A stretch of DNA of 64,000 bases from Vibrio sp. VB16 (GCF_015594925.2 NZ_CP087591.1:930001-994000); one strand, 5' to 3'. Shown: positions 35,203 to 44,587, counted from the first letter of the stretch. The notes: generated from the sequence alone by a model not told the origin. A program made the numbers and translations.

Positions 35203-36213
35203 ATGACAACATTAACGAAAAAGACAATCTTAACAGGTGATAGAGCGACAGGCGCTTTGCACCTAGGGCATTACGTCGGTTCTCTTAAGCCTCGAGTCGT
35301 ATTACAACATAATCACAATCAAACTATCTTGGTCGCCGATATGCAAGGCCTAACGGATAATGCGTTTGATCCTCAAAAAGTGTCGGGCAATATTTTGAAT
35401 GTGGTCGCTGATTATTTGGCTGTGGGTATTGAGCCAGCTAAAACAACTATTTGTCTACAGTCTAAGATCCCAGCGTTAGCAGAGCTTACGATGTTTTATA
35501 GTAATCTCGTGTCTGTGGCGCGATTAGAACGAAACCCTACCGTAAAAAATGAGATCCAATCTAAAAGCTTCGGTCGGTCTATCCCTACAGGTTTCTTTAC
35601 CTATCCAATATCTCAAGCGGCAGATATCACTGCGTTTCGAGCTGATACCGTTCCCGTCGGTGATGACCAACTCCCCATGCTTGAGCTGACTAACGAGATT
35701 GTTAGAAAGGTCAATCGTCTCGCGGACAGGCCGATCCTTACCGAGTGCGAACCATTGCTTAGCCATATGCCAAGGTTACCAAGTGCCGATGGCAAAAATA
35801 AAATGTCCAAATCAATGGGAAACACGATCTCATTAGGTTCTACGCCTAAAGAGATAAGTGTTGCGGTAAAGTCGATGTATACAGACCCGAATCATGTGAG
35901 GATTGAGGATTCTGGCCAGATAGAAGGAAACGTGGTGTTTACCTATTTGGACGCTTTCTGTGAAGACCAGGGATATGTGCAAAGCTTAAAAGAACAATAT
36001 CGACGGGGTGGGCTTGGTGATGGTACAACGAAAAAAGTTCTTGAAGAATGTCTTCAAGAACTATTATTGCCTATTCGACAGAGGCGTGAGGCATTCTTAA
36101 CAGATAGGCAAGAATTGGCTAACATATTACGCGCAGGGACAGATGTTGCTAATGCACAAGCCAACGAAGTCCTCAGCGATGTAAAAGATATTTATGGTCT
36201 GAACATATTCTGA
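35203..36213 (+). CDS. trpS: Tryptophanyl-tRNA synthetase, accessory type
   Basis: Charges tRNA-Trp. The 336-residue class I synthetase has the HIGH-type motif in GALHLGHYVGS (about 20-28) and an intact KMSKS in NKMSKSMGN (about 203-207). VPVGDDQLPMLELTNEIV contacts the tryptophan/ATP site. The sequence is of the Gram-positive-like type (GNVVFTYLDAF, YRRGGLGDGTTKKVL) rather than the E. coli type, and the gene is not in the dam-gph-trpS context usual for the housekeeping vibrio gene. A second, inducible or inhibitor-resistant TrpRS is therefore likely; I cannot check for the other copy. Ribosome site GGAG precedes the ATG and may be masked by upstream RNA. Confidence 0.9.
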   Translation: MTTLTKKTILTGDRATGALHLGHYVGSLKPRVVLQHNHNQTILVADMQGLTDNAFDPQKVSGNILNVVADYLAVGIEPAKTTICLQSKIPALAELTMFYSNLVSVARLERNPTVKNEIQSKSFGRSIPTGFFTYPISQAADITAFRADTVPVGDDQLPMLELTNEIVRKVNRLADRPILTECEPLLSHMPRLPSADGKNKMSKSMGNTISLGSTPKEISVAVKSMYTDPNHVRIEDSGQIEGNVVFTYLDAFCEDQGYVQSLKEQYRRGGLGDGTTKKVLEECLQELLLPIRQRREAFLTDRQELANILRAGTDVANAQANEVLSDVKDIYGLNIF

Positions 36214-36874
36214 AACAAAGCGAAATCGCGGGCTTATTACTTGTTGCTGAGGGAACATACTAACCCCGCTTTTAATTGGTGTTATGGCATAACCCAAAAC
36301 AGACCTAATTGTATTTTGTTAACCACTTCATAATACGAGCTCTATCGCGTTGCTCGTAACTATAGATCGCGGCTAATAGGGTGAAATTGAAATCTATTTC
36401 GTTGTCATTACCTATTGCGTAACAACCAATGGTATACGCGTTAAACGTTTAGCCTTTTCTGCAAAACCAACAATGTTTCTCGTTCGGTTATTAACTGACC
36501 ACGAATCACCGCCTGTCGAATTACATTTAATTTGCCCGAGTAGAGAACAGGTCACGCCCGCTGTTATAGCCTTCAGGGAATTACTTCGAGAGAAAATCGC
36601 GTCAGTGATATCTGCTTTAAAAAAAGGTTTTTTAAAGCAAGATTCGGTCAAATCAGCGACTGGTTATGGGTTGAACTTCTTGGTATGTGACCGGTTTTAT
36701 ATCCATAGGTCCGGATAAAACGGATGCCGCACTGTCTCGTTTTTTTTCTTGCGATTGAAAATGCCCCTAAACGGAAGTAATAATGGCACATTGTTATTAG
36801 ACGTATCTCTTTTACCAGAGGCTGACATTGTGCCGTAATCCGTAACGTATAAATGTGTCTCCAGTACGGCGACC
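36214..36874. other. 661-base spacer without a convincing gene
   Basis: Short open frames on both strands lack ribosome sites and family resemblance. The clearest structure is a 12-base perfect inverted repeat (36613-36624 and 36628-36639, TGCTTTAAAAAA) with a 3-base loop. A long-range GCGGG...CCCCGC pairing near 36227-36272 followed by TTTTAATT may be part of the trpS transcript end, but its loop is long. Confidence 0.5.
36613..36639. repeat. Perfect AT-rich hairpin
   Basis: Twelve-base perfect arms around a 3-base loop (AGG). The A6 and T6 tracts lie next to the loop, so after the stem there is no free T run and it is not a standard terminator. Function unknown. Confidence 0.6.
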
Positions 36875-37309
36875 ATGAAGAATACGACTATTATGATCAG
36901 CAAGACCTTACTTCAAATTGTTTGTTTTACAACGGGCGTCATCTTGCTCTCTGCGTCTTTTTCTACTTACGCATTAAGCTATATCAAGTCGGCGGCCAAA
37001 GCCTATCATTACAACACCAGTCAATTTCAGACGAATTTGTATAAAGCAAGGAGTGTGGAATCGATGTGTCGAGTGAAAGTGAGTTCAACGTTGCTTGATA
37101 AAGGGTATTTGCGCCCGAACGTTCATAACAATATGCACAGTGGAGAGGTCACCTTACTCAATGATTACTTGCAAAAATCCAATGGTTTACAAGACGAATG
37201 CAATGTGAAAAATGGATACGACTCTTATATGCAAGAACATAAGTATTACTTAGATGAATCGCGAAAGTTTAAAAGTCGATTCGGTAAACTGACGGCGAAA
37301 ATTCTGTAA
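36875..37309 (+). CDS. Small exported protein of unknown function
   Basis: A 144-residue protein (or 138 if the ATG at 36893 is used) with an N-terminal signal peptide (LLQIVCFTTGVILLSASFSTYA, about 10-33). The mature part is hydrophilic, basic and tyrosine-rich, with two cysteines (in ESMCRVKV and DECNVKN) that could form a disulfide. I see no strong ribosome site and do not recognise the family, so it may be weakly expressed or recently acquired. A short hairpin at 37327-37363 lies between it and the convergent anti-sigma-like gene. Confidence 0.5.
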   Translation: MKNTTIMISKTLLQIVCFTTGVILLSASFSTYALSYIKSAAKAYHYNTSQFQTNLYKARSVESMCRVKVSSTLLDKGYLRPNVHNNMHSGEVTLLNDYLQKSNGLQDECNVKNGYDSYMQEHKYYLDESRKFKSRFGKLTAKIL

Positions 37310-37397
37310 TTTGCGGCTGAGTAAGATCTCATCGCTCTGCTGTACTACAACAAAGTGATGAGACTTGTGATGATAGAAACCCAATATTCAAATTGTG

Positions 37398-38006
37398 TTA
37401 TTTCGTTTTACTTGTGAGTAAGTCTCTCAATTTTTGAGGTAATAATTCTTCAATTTCTGGGTCATCGTTGAGCATTTCCAGTAATTGTTCGCGTGCTTTC
37501 TCTTTTTCACCATTGGCTAATAGCCATTCGATGTCTTCAAACAAATATTGTTCTTTGGCCTCTGGCATAGCCATTGTCATGTCTAATTTTTCGCTGTTTT
37601 TCATCAACCTTTTATTGGCGTTAGATTGCGATGCATTTTCTTGTATTGAACGTAATAATAATGCGTCAGATTCGACCTTTTTGGCTTTGATATTGCGAGA
37701 TTCCAATTTTGGTGCGTCACGCATTATTTGATTCTCTGATTCAATTTCCGATATAAGTGGAAGCGCATTATATTGTTCCTGCTCGGTCGGATTTTGCAAC
37801 GTCTGATCTAACCAATTCCAAGGCGAAAGAAGTGTGACAACAGTGACCGATGCTGCTAATCCTATGTGCGGCCACCATGTTTTCTGCTTTTTGCTTTGTC
37901 GCTTCGCGTAGCCAAGAATGTTTTCATCCAGTTCACTTGAAGGTGTTTCTGTTGCGCCTTGTTGGTATAGCGAAACCATCTCTTCATCTTTTAGTGGTCG
38001 GTTCAT
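37398..38006 (-). CDS. Membrane protein in the anti-sigma position, downstream of an ECF sigma gene
   Basis: Starts at ATG 38006 with a perfect GGAGG ribosome site; the start overlaps the sigma factor stop (ATGA). The 202-residue product has a hydrophilic N-terminus (about 1-45, possible sigma-binding part), one membrane helix (HIGLAASVTVVTLL, about 47-63) and a long C-terminal part that is acidic and helical, ending in EKAREQLLEMLNDDPEIEELLPQKLRDLL. Topology and coupling to the sigma gene suggest an anti-sigma factor, but no ZAS zinc motif is seen, so the role is inferred. The open frame extends to 38036 without a ribosome site. Confidence 0.7.
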   Translation of the reverse strand: MNRPLKDEEMVSLYQQGATETPSSELDENILGYAKRQSKKQKTWWPHIGLAASVTVVTLLSPWNWLDQTLQNPTEQEQYNALPLISEIESENQIMRDAPKLESRNIKAKKVESDALLLRSIQENASQSNANKRLMKNSEKLDMTMAMPEAKEQYLFEDIEWLLANGEKEKAREQLLEMLNDDPEIEELLPQKLRDLLTSKTK

Positions 38007-38551
38007 TCTTGACCTCCTAGTTTGCGTGTTAGGCATTGGCGTAATTGATCTAATGCATATCGAAGGCGGGTTTTTATCGCCTCTGGTTTTGCGTCAACAA
38101 TCGTGCAGATTTGCGCTGATTCGAAACCGGATTCGTATCGCAATAAAAAGGCTTCTCGTTGGAGGGGAGCAAGTAATGACATACAGTGTTTTATCGCGCC
38201 TTTATTTTGTTCGGTTGGATCATGTAATTCAGTGAATTCTTCATTATTGATTTGTGCGCTATACGCTTTTTCAGACATGCGTTTTCGATATTCATCGATA
38301 ATCAAGTTATGCGCCATTCTATACAACCAGGTGGTAAATTTGGCCGACGGTGTATAGGACTCTCTCTTGTCGACAACTCGAAACCATACGTCTTGGAACA
38401 ACTCTTCCGCGTGAGCATTTTGTGAGGGTTCAAGCTGCCTCACAAAAAATCGATAGAGCGGGTCTTTGTGCCGTTGATACAGCTCGGAAAAAGCGTTTTG
38501 CTCGCCATTTCCGAATGCTGCCATTAGTTGTTCATCGGTTCTGTTTTTCAT
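38003..38551 (-). CDS. ECF-family RNA polymerase sigma factor
   Basis: A 182-residue sigma-70 family factor with only regions 2 and 4. Region 2 is ALYQRHKDPLYRFF-type through EELFQDVWFRVVDKRESYTPSAKFTTWLYRMAHNLIIDEYRKR (about 25-92). Region 4 is LAPLQREAFLLRYESGFESAQICTIVDAKPEAIKTRLRYALDQLR (about 125-170). It overlaps the vWA gene by one base upstream and the anti-sigma-like gene by four bases downstream, so the three are one translationally coupled operon. Its regulon probably includes the operon promoter upstream of 40251. Confidence 0.92.
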   Translation of the reverse strand: MKNRTDEQLMAAFGNGEQNAFSELYQRHKDPLYRFFVRQLEPSQNAHAEELFQDVWFRVVDKRESYTPSAKFTTWLYRMAHNLIIDEYRKRMSEKAYSAQINNEEFTELHDPTEQNKGAIKHCMSLLAPLQREAFLLRYESGFESAQICTIVDAKPEAIKTRLRYALDQLRQCLTRKLGGQE

Positions 38552-40251
38552 TAAAGACTCTGTGCTAATTCAACTAAGCTAATAAATTCTCCACGATAAT
38601 TGTACGGGTCTTTTCCACGATTTTCTCGGGCAATATCAGCAATTTTCTCATAGGATAAGCTATCTAAATAGTCGTTGTCTTTGAGCTTTTGAGCAAATGC
38701 AGCCACGCTAGAAGCGAATTGGAAGTCTTCACTGGCATGGTCAAAGCGTTCTTTTATCTGATGATTGCTTACGATGCTCGTGGTCAAAACGCTCTTTTCT
38801 GACTCTGGTAATTTGTAACGTACCTTCACTTGCGCTAGCTCACCTTCAAAATTTTCTGCTGCTATAGTTTTACGGTCGTACCGTAGGTCGTCTATTTGGC
38901 CTTTTTCGCCTGTAAGTGTGATTTCGTATAGTGCCGTTACGGTATGACCCGCGCCAATTTCACCTGCATCTACTTTGTCGTTGTTAAAGTCTTCGTCTTT
39001 CAAAATACGGTTTTGATATCCGATTAAACGGTATTCTTTGACAATGTTTGGGTTAAATTCAATCTGAATTTTCACATCCGACGCAATGGTTTGTAATGTG
39101 CCACTCATCTGACGGAGCAGAACTTTTTTAGCTTCATGTAAGGTATCAATATACGCATGATTACCGTCACCAATGTTGGCGAGTTGTTCCATCATCGCAT
39201 CATTGTAATTACCGCGACCAAAGCCAAGTGTTGTTAGTGATACCCCTTTGTCACGTTCGTTGGCAATCATCTCTTTTAATGCATCAATGCTCGCTATACC
39301 AACATTAAAATCGCCATCTGTTGCCAAGATTACGCGATTTACTCCCTCTTTGATGAAATTAGAACGTGCTTGTTGGTAGGCCATGATAATGCCACTTTCT
39401 CCGTAGGTTCCTCCTCCCGCAGAAAGGCTTTTTAGTGCGTTGGTAATGGTCTCTTTTTCATTTCCTTTTGTTGGCTCGAGTACGACACTTGAATGACCAG
39501 CATAGGTCACTAGGCTCACGGTGTCTTTCTCGTTCAGCTCCTTAACTAACATTGAAAGGCTTTGTACCAGTAAGGGCAGTTTATTCGCTTCATTCATGGA
39601 GCCTGAAACATCGACTAAGAAAACCAGATTTGAAGATTTACGTTCAGCCTGTGGGACGTCATAACCTTTAAGTGCGATTCGAAGCAGTTGTCGATGCTCG
39701 TTCCAAGGAGAAGGGGCAATTTCGGTATTCACCGAAAAGGGTTGGTTTTTGTCCTGTGATGCAGCGTATTGATAGTCAAAATAGTTGATGAAAGCTTCTT
39801 CACGTATGGCGTCGGTAGGGGGTTTACGGCCCATATTGAGATAACTACGAACGTTGGCATAACTACCAGTATCCACATCAATAGAGAACGTGGATAGAGG
39901 GGTATTAAGTACCTGATGCACGTTATTACTGACACTTTCAAGGTAGTTATCACGATCTTGGTTGTAAGTCGGCGGTTCTACTCTTAGCATCATATCCATT
40001 TGAGATACGTGCGCAGAACGTACGGCTTGTTTAGACAATTTGGATTTCGATTGTCTTTCCAATACCGCCGACGCATACATTTCTTGTTCTTCTATAGCGT
40101 GAATTTTTGTCTCACGAGTAGCCACTTCGGTTGTGGCGACCTGTTGTGTGTCTGAGTTTGATGCTTGGTCTCGCTCGTTAGCTATCTGGTCACTGCAACC
40201 CATTACTACGGTCAGCGCTGTGAATACCGTTGATATCTTGCGTAAAGTCAT
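38551..40251 (-). CDS. von Willebrand factor A lipoprotein (YfbK-like)
   Basis: A 566-residue protein with a lipoprotein signal (lipobox VMGC, Cys19). Order: low-complexity linker (20-100), vWF_N-type domain (TFSIDVDTGSYANVRSYLNMGRKPP, about 118-190), vWA domain with intact MIDAS DVSGSM at 214-219 and GGGTYGESG carrying the MIDAS threonine, then a DUF3520-type C-terminus (about 380-560). This is the architecture of E. coli YfbK. It is the first gene of an operon with an ECF sigma factor and a membrane protein, so it could be an envelope adhesion or sensing component whose state feeds to the sigma factor. That link is inference. Confidence 0.9.
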   Translation of the reverse strand: MTLRKISTVFTALTVVMGCSDQIANERDQASNSDTQQVATTEVATRETKIHAIEEQEMYASAVLERQSKSKLSKQAVRSAHVSQMDMMLRVEPPTYNQDRDNYLESVSNNVHQVLNTPLSTFSIDVDTGSYANVRSYLNMGRKPPTDAIREEAFINYFDYQYAASQDKNQPFSVNTEIAPSPWNEHRQLLRIALKGYDVPQAERKSSNLVFLVDVSGSMNEANKLPLLVQSLSMLVKELNEKDTVSLVTYAGHSSVVLEPTKGNEKETITNALKSLSAGGGTYGESGIIMAYQQARSNFIKEGVNRVILATDGDFNVGIASIDALKEMIANERDKGVSLTTLGFGRGNYNDAMMEQLANIGDGNHAYIDTLHEAKKVLLRQMSGTLQTIASDVKIQIEFNPNIVKEYRLIGYQNRILKDEDFNNDKVDAGEIGAGHTVTALYEITLTGEKGQIDDLRYDRKTIAAENFEGELAQVKVRYKLPESEKSVLTTSIVSNHQIKERFDHASEDFQFASSVAAFAQKLKDNDYLDSLSYEKIADIARENRGKDPYNYRGEFISLVELAQSL

Positions 40252-40340
40252 GTGTTTTTCCTTCTGTGTACTCAGTCTGTTTCCTATATAAACGGATGAG
40301 TTTTCAGAAGGGGTTATTTATTTTCTATATTTTTTTAAAG

Positions 40341-41246
40341 CTAAATATTTCGATTGGAAGTTAAAATTACGCTAATCAAAATAATAGCAGCACCGAACAG
40401 TTGCAGTGCGGTAAAGGTTTCGTTTAACCAAAAATAAGCAAATATTGCACCAAACAAAGGTTCACTACCCATTAACAGCGATGTTTTGGTGGCAGAAATT
40501 TTTCTGACCGCATAGTTTTGTACAAAGAAAGCCAGCAGCGTACAGAATAGGACCAAATAAGAAACATATAGCCAAAAGCTAAGTTCGGTTGGCAGAGATA
40601 TTATCGAGTATTCTACCGTGGTAAAAAGTGCGATAACGGAGCAACCGGCGACGACAAAAGACTGAACAAAAGTAAGCGTTGTGTTCGCTATTTGCTTGCC
40701 ATTGGTTAGTCGTCTTGTTGTTGTGACCATTAATGCACGAAGCACGGCAGCGCTGAGGATGCAGTAGTCGCCTGCGTTGAGTGAGACACTCAGGTTTAAA
40801 GAATCAGTGAGCAATAACACCCCCAAAACGCTCGAGGAACAAAGTGTTATTAACTCAACACTCGGCTTCTCTTTATTGATTATGTTCTGAATAAAGGCAG
40901 TAAAAATAACATTGAGACTAATAAGAAATGCGGCGTTTGCTGCGGTAGTTTTGCTTACGCCATAAACCTCAAAGAAGAAGATAGCGGCCAATATAAATCC
41001 CGTTGGTAATGACACTATCCAATCCTTATTCCTTTGTTTTGCAATGTCATTCAAAACAAAAGGTATTAGGCAACAACAAGTCATGGAAAACCGAATAGCA
41101 ATAAACAACAGTACCGAGGTGTAAGTGAGCGCACTTTTTGTCAAGCCATAGCTGGTTCCCCATACGATGGCGACAAGCAGTAACAGTACCTCAGTGGTTG
41201 GAAACGTAAAGGTAGAACGTTGTTTAGATTCAGTTGCTATGTTCAT
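40341..41246 (-). CDS. EamA-family (DMT) transporter
   Basis: Inner-membrane protein of 301 residues with ten predicted helices arranged as two EamA repeats (about 12-140 and 158-298). Typical stretches are AIVWGTSYGLTKSAL at the first helix and LLMGSEPLFGAIFAYFWLNETFTALQLFGAAIILISVI at the end. DMT proteins export metabolites or amino acids; the substrate is not predictable. A LysR regulator gene lies divergently 98 bases away but is broken, so the transporter may now be unregulated or silent. Confidence 0.9.
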   Translation of the reverse strand: MNIATESKQRSTFTFPTTEVLLLLVAIVWGTSYGLTKSALTYTSVLLFIAIRFSMTCCCLIPFVLNDIAKQRNKDWIVSLPTGFILAAIFFFEVYGVSKTTAANAAFLISLNVIFTAFIQNIINKEKPSVELITLCSSSVLGVLLLTDSLNLSVSLNAGDYCILSAAVLRALMVTTTRRLTNGKQIANTTLTFVQSFVVAGCSVIALFTTVEYSIISLPTELSFWLYVSYLVLFCTLLAFFVQNYAVRKISATKTSLLMGSEPLFGAIFAYFWLNETFTALQLFGAAIILISVILTSNRNI

Positions 41247-41344
41247 TGTCAGGGTATCTCAGAGTATTTACGTGATTGATTAGTCCACTATCAACTAGTA
41301 CTCTGTGATAAACAATAGGCCAAAATGGAAAGGATTGTTGCGTT

Positions 41345-42141
41345 GTGGATATGAATAAGTTGTTAGTACTTTTACCAGAGATGGCTACCTTTGTTGTTGT
41401 CATTGAAGAAGGCAGTTTTTCAAGAGCGGCAATAAAACTTGGTGTCGCGCCTTCATCTGTTAGCCGCTCGGTAGCAAGACTAGAGAATGCACTGCAGCAA
41501 AAATTGATTGAAAGAACCACCAGAAGCCTGCGCCTGAGTACAATCGGTGAAGAGGTCTTTTGTCTCTGTATCGATATGGTGAACTCCGCCAAATCGGCAG
41601 TGAATGCTGCCTATTCAGAATCGGATACGATTTCTGGTTTGGTTCGGGTTTCGGCGCCTAAGGCTTTGGCTAGACAAGTATTATCGCCAATTATTTTGGA
41701 TTTCCTGAAAGCCTACCCTAAGGTCTCTATTCAGATTCAGTCCGAAGATCATTTCATTGATCCAATCGGCAATGAGGTAGATGTTGTCATCCATATTACC
41801 GATAAACCCGTTGAAGGCTTGGTTGCCAAATTATTAGGAAATAGTCGTTTAATCGTGGACACAACATAGAAACGGTTAATATCGACGGAAATTTTGCAGC
41901 AAATCATACCGAAATAAGAAAAGATGCTGTGCTAAGAGGGCTAGGCATTTCGGTATTTCCAGAGTTTACTATTAACGAACTTATTCAGTCAGGAGCGGTG
42001 GTAGAAGTGCTCCCTGATTGGAGATTAATCGGTCGCTATCAGGGGCAAATAGTTGCACAATATTTACAATCGAAATATGTACCAGCTCAATTAAAGCTAT
42101 TTGTAGAATACCTGCACGAGCAGATGCAAGATTACCGATAG
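41345..42141 (+). pseudogene. LysR-family regulator gene broken by an internal deletion and frameshift
   Basis: The first part (41345-41869) encodes a normal LysR N-terminus: ATFVVVIEEGSFSRAAIKLGVAPSSVSRSVARLENAL is the helix-turn-helix, followed by the first effector-domain half up to LLGNSRLIV, then a stop at 41867-41869. The last part (readable from about 41856 in another frame through 42141) encodes the usual C-terminal half: NHTEIRKDAVLRGLGISVFPEF and the end of the protein. In intact relatives about 60 residues separate these pieces, so roughly 180 bases and the reading frame are lost. It would have been the regulator of the divergent EamA gene. Confidence 0.8.
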
Positions 42142-42179
42142 GCATGCATTGGTGATGCTGAGGCAATGTACATTTTAAG

Positions 42180-43532
42180 TTATTTGAAACAGAGGTCCGC
42201 CCAGCGAGATAAACCTGCGGTTACCGACCCGAAATAACTGCCGCTAACAATTTCTGTATCTGGTAACACTGATTTTATCGCATTTCTCAGTATGGGAGAA
42301 CGCGCTGAACCGCCAGTCATATAGACAATATCCGGTTTTACTTGCCCTTGTTTCTCTGCCTCTTGTACCATCTGCGTGATTTTTCTTACAGGTTCTGAAA
42401 TCGCATCTGCCATCTGTTCTTTAAGCAGTCTAATATCAAGGGTTTCTTCTAATAGATTAAGAGTAGAAATGTATTCCTCTTGATCGCCGAGTGCAATTTT
42501 TGCTAATTCAGCTTCTCGGACAACACTGTGCCCCAGCGTCCCTTTATGAACATAGGCTAAGCGTTTTAGCTTTTCTGGCTGCTTTGCATTTTTGATGAGT
42601 TCGTAGATCGGTTTTAAATTATCAAATTTATAAAAGTCTCTTTGGGCAACGACATCATTGACGGCAATACAGTTCCAAAATTGAGAAATAGGGACAGGTA
42701 AGCCTGATAACTGTTCCGTGCCCAGACCAAAATCGGTCATGAATTTTTTGAATGCAATCGAAATATCAAGATCATTTCCGCCAACGGATAACCCACTATG
42801 TGAAAGAAGGGATTCGGAGCGATTTTGATTTCCTTGCCAGGTGGGGCCCATTTGAATTAAAGAACAATCTGAAGTACCGCCGCCAATATCAACGACCAAT
42901 ACGGTTTTATCTGAAGTTAGTTTAGATTCATATTCGAACCCTGCTGCCACAGGTTCAAATTGAAATTCAATTTGCTTGAAACCCGCTCGAGTCGCTGCGC
43001 GTTGCAAAATGCCTTCGGCTTGCTGGTTGGATTTTTCACCACCGCGACCACGAAAGTTAACCGGACGACCAATAACTACAGCAGATACGGGCTTATTTAA
43101 AGCGAGTTCTGTCTTCTCTTTTACGTTTGCCATCATGGCGCAGATGAGATCTTCGAAGAAAGAGAGTTGCACATCTCGCAAGCCTTGTGTGCCTAAAAAA
43201 GACTTAGGTGACTGTACATAGTAGACATCTTTGGGGTCGTCTAAGTAAAGGTCTAATGCCGCTTGACCAAAATGAATGTCATCTGGTCGAACTGTTAACC
43301 CCTCTTCCTTATTAAGTTTAATAGCTCGGCGGAGTACGGACTCTCCGATAGCGTTAGCCGGTCTAATATCAAGAATCCGGAACAAGTACTCGGACACAGA
43401 CTCAGCATTGGGTGCGCTGAGTGTTGATGGCAAATAAATATCACTTCCAGATAATGGGACAGCGTGAACCTTCTCATCAATAATATGTGCTACCGAGCAG
43501 TTAGCAGTACCGAAATCAAAACCAATGGCCAT
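42180..43532 (-). CDS. yegD: Hsp70-family chaperone-like protein YegD
   Basis: A 450-residue actin/Hsp70-fold ATPase that lacks the DnaK peptide-binding domain, the same length as E. coli YegD. Matches run throughout: GFDFGTANCSV (phosphate 1), VKSPKSFLG-like QSPKSFLGTQGL, AVIGRPVNFRGRGG, VVDIGGGTSDCSL (phosphate 2), HSGLSVGGNDLDI and YMTGGSARSPILR (adenosine motif). Start at ATG 43532 with AGAGG upstream; a TTG two codons earlier is open. Cellular role is not established for the family. Monocistronic here. Confidence 0.92.
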   Translation of the reverse strand: MAIGFDFGTANCSVAHIIDEKVHAVPLSGSDIYLPSTLSAPNAESVSEYLFRILDIRPANAIGESVLRRAIKLNKEEGLTVRPDDIHFGQAALDLYLDDPKDVYYVQSPKSFLGTQGLRDVQLSFFEDLICAMMANVKEKTELALNKPVSAVVIGRPVNFRGRGGEKSNQQAEGILQRAATRAGFKQIEFQFEPVAAGFEYESKLTSDKTVLVVDIGGGTSDCSLIQMGPTWQGNQNRSESLLSHSGLSVGGNDLDISIAFKKFMTDFGLGTEQLSGLPVPISQFWNCIAVNDVVAQRDFYKFDNLKPIYELIKNAKQPEKLKRLAYVHKGTLGHSVVREAELAKIALGDQEEYISTLNLLEETLDIRLLKEQMADAISEPVRKITQMVQEAEKQGQVKPDIVYMTGGSARSPILRNAIKSVLPDTEIVSGSYFGSVTAGLSRWADLCFK

Positions 43533-43765
43533 TAACAACCTCTTTGAAGATAAATAGGCGAGTCGAAAAGCGCAACACTATAAGGGCTACCCCCATAGTC
43601 AGGTCAATTGATTTATTCATTTTTTTAATAATCTGTCGTTTTTATTCAATCTTACTGTGGGTGCATAAACTATTATTTTAGCCATCAGGTGTGGGAGGCG
43701 GACGAAAGTTAGTTGCCCTCACCGTCTAAAATGATAGTTAATTGAATTTGGTAGGTAGAAAAGCG

Positions 43766-44587
43766 ATGTTAGAAATAAAAAAAATTGAGTCAATAGGTGA
43801 GATCAGTGAATTAAGAGCCGCTTATTTTGCGAAAACTACCGCCCCACTGGATGGCATGTGGCACTTTGGATTTGTTCCTATGTCGGATCATTTTGGGTTC
43901 TATGAGGATAATGCTCTAGTCGGATATTGTTGCGTTAATGGGGATGGCTATCTGTTGCAGTTTTATCTGTCGCCTGTGGCTAAGGTACAGCCAACGGAAT
44001 TGTTTACCTTAATTGCACAGCAAAACAGTGTCGATATAGGTGAGGTTATCGGGGCATTTGTCAGTACGGCTGAAACGGATTATCTCTCGCTATGTTTAGA
44101 TAATTCGTCATCATTTACGGTCAATGCTTTGATGTATCAACAAAATTCAACAAGTAAAGCTAACCAAACAAAATGGTTAGAAATGAAAATGGCCAATCAG
44201 CAACAGCTTAAAAGTTTTGTAGAATTTGCCGCCGACGCTATCGGTGCTCCGGAGCAATGGTTATCTGGATACTACGATAACTTAATTCAGCGCCAAGAGC
44301 TTTGGGGTTATTGGATAAATGAACAATTAGTCGCCTCAGGAGAGTGTCGTTTATTCGATGAGCATCAGGTCGAATTTGCTGATATGGGTATGATTGTGGC
44401 GAAATCTGAACGAGGAAAAGGAATTGCTACTAGAGTGTTACGGTTCCTAATAAATAGAGCTGCCGAGCAAGGTTTAAAACCGATGTGTTCAACTGAAAGC
44501 GATAATACAGGCGCTCAAAAAGCGATCATGCGAGCGGGGCTTACTTCTTCAAATCGAATTGTTCAGTTCGAATTTGATCGTGCTTAA
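43766..44587 (+). CDS. GNAT-family N-acetyltransferase
   Basis: A 273-residue protein starting at ATG 43766, with GGTAGGTAG upstream; the frame is open to TTG 43742. The C-terminal half carries a GNAT domain (about 145-270): FADMGMIVAKSERGKGIATRVLRFLINRAAEQGLKPMCSTESDNTGAQKAIMRAGL contains the acetyl-CoA site with R-G-K-G-I-A as motif A. The N-terminal half looks like a degenerate second GNAT-like fold (GYCCVNGDGYLLQFYLSP). Substrate unknown. It stands alone upstream of an AraC regulator. Confidence 0.8.
   Translation: MLEIKKIESIGEISELRAAYFAKTTAPLDGMWHFGFVPMSDHFGFYEDNALVGYCCVNGDGYLLQFYLSPVAKVQPTELFTLIAQQNSVDIGEVIGAFVSTAETDYLSLCLDNSSSFTVNALMYQQNSTSKANQTKWLEMKMANQQQLKSFVEFAADAIGAPEQWLSGYYDNLIQRQELWGYWINEQLVASGECRLFDEHQVEFADMGMIVAKSERGKGIATRVLRFLINRAAEQGLKPMCSTESDNTGAQKAIMRAGLTSSNRIVQFEFDRA

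Noticed and set aside
36473..36718. 81-codon plus-strand frame and overlapping 79-codon minus-strand frame after trpS
   Set aside because: No ribosome site on either strand, no recognisable family, and both overlap the AT-rich hairpin.
36214..36874. Integron cassette or attC site
   Set aside because: I looked for paired core sites typical of vibrio superintegrons and found none with the right spacing.
36697..36903. 68-codon minus-strand frame with a hydrophobic start
   Set aside because: It overlaps the start of the more convincing exported protein gene and has no ribosome site.
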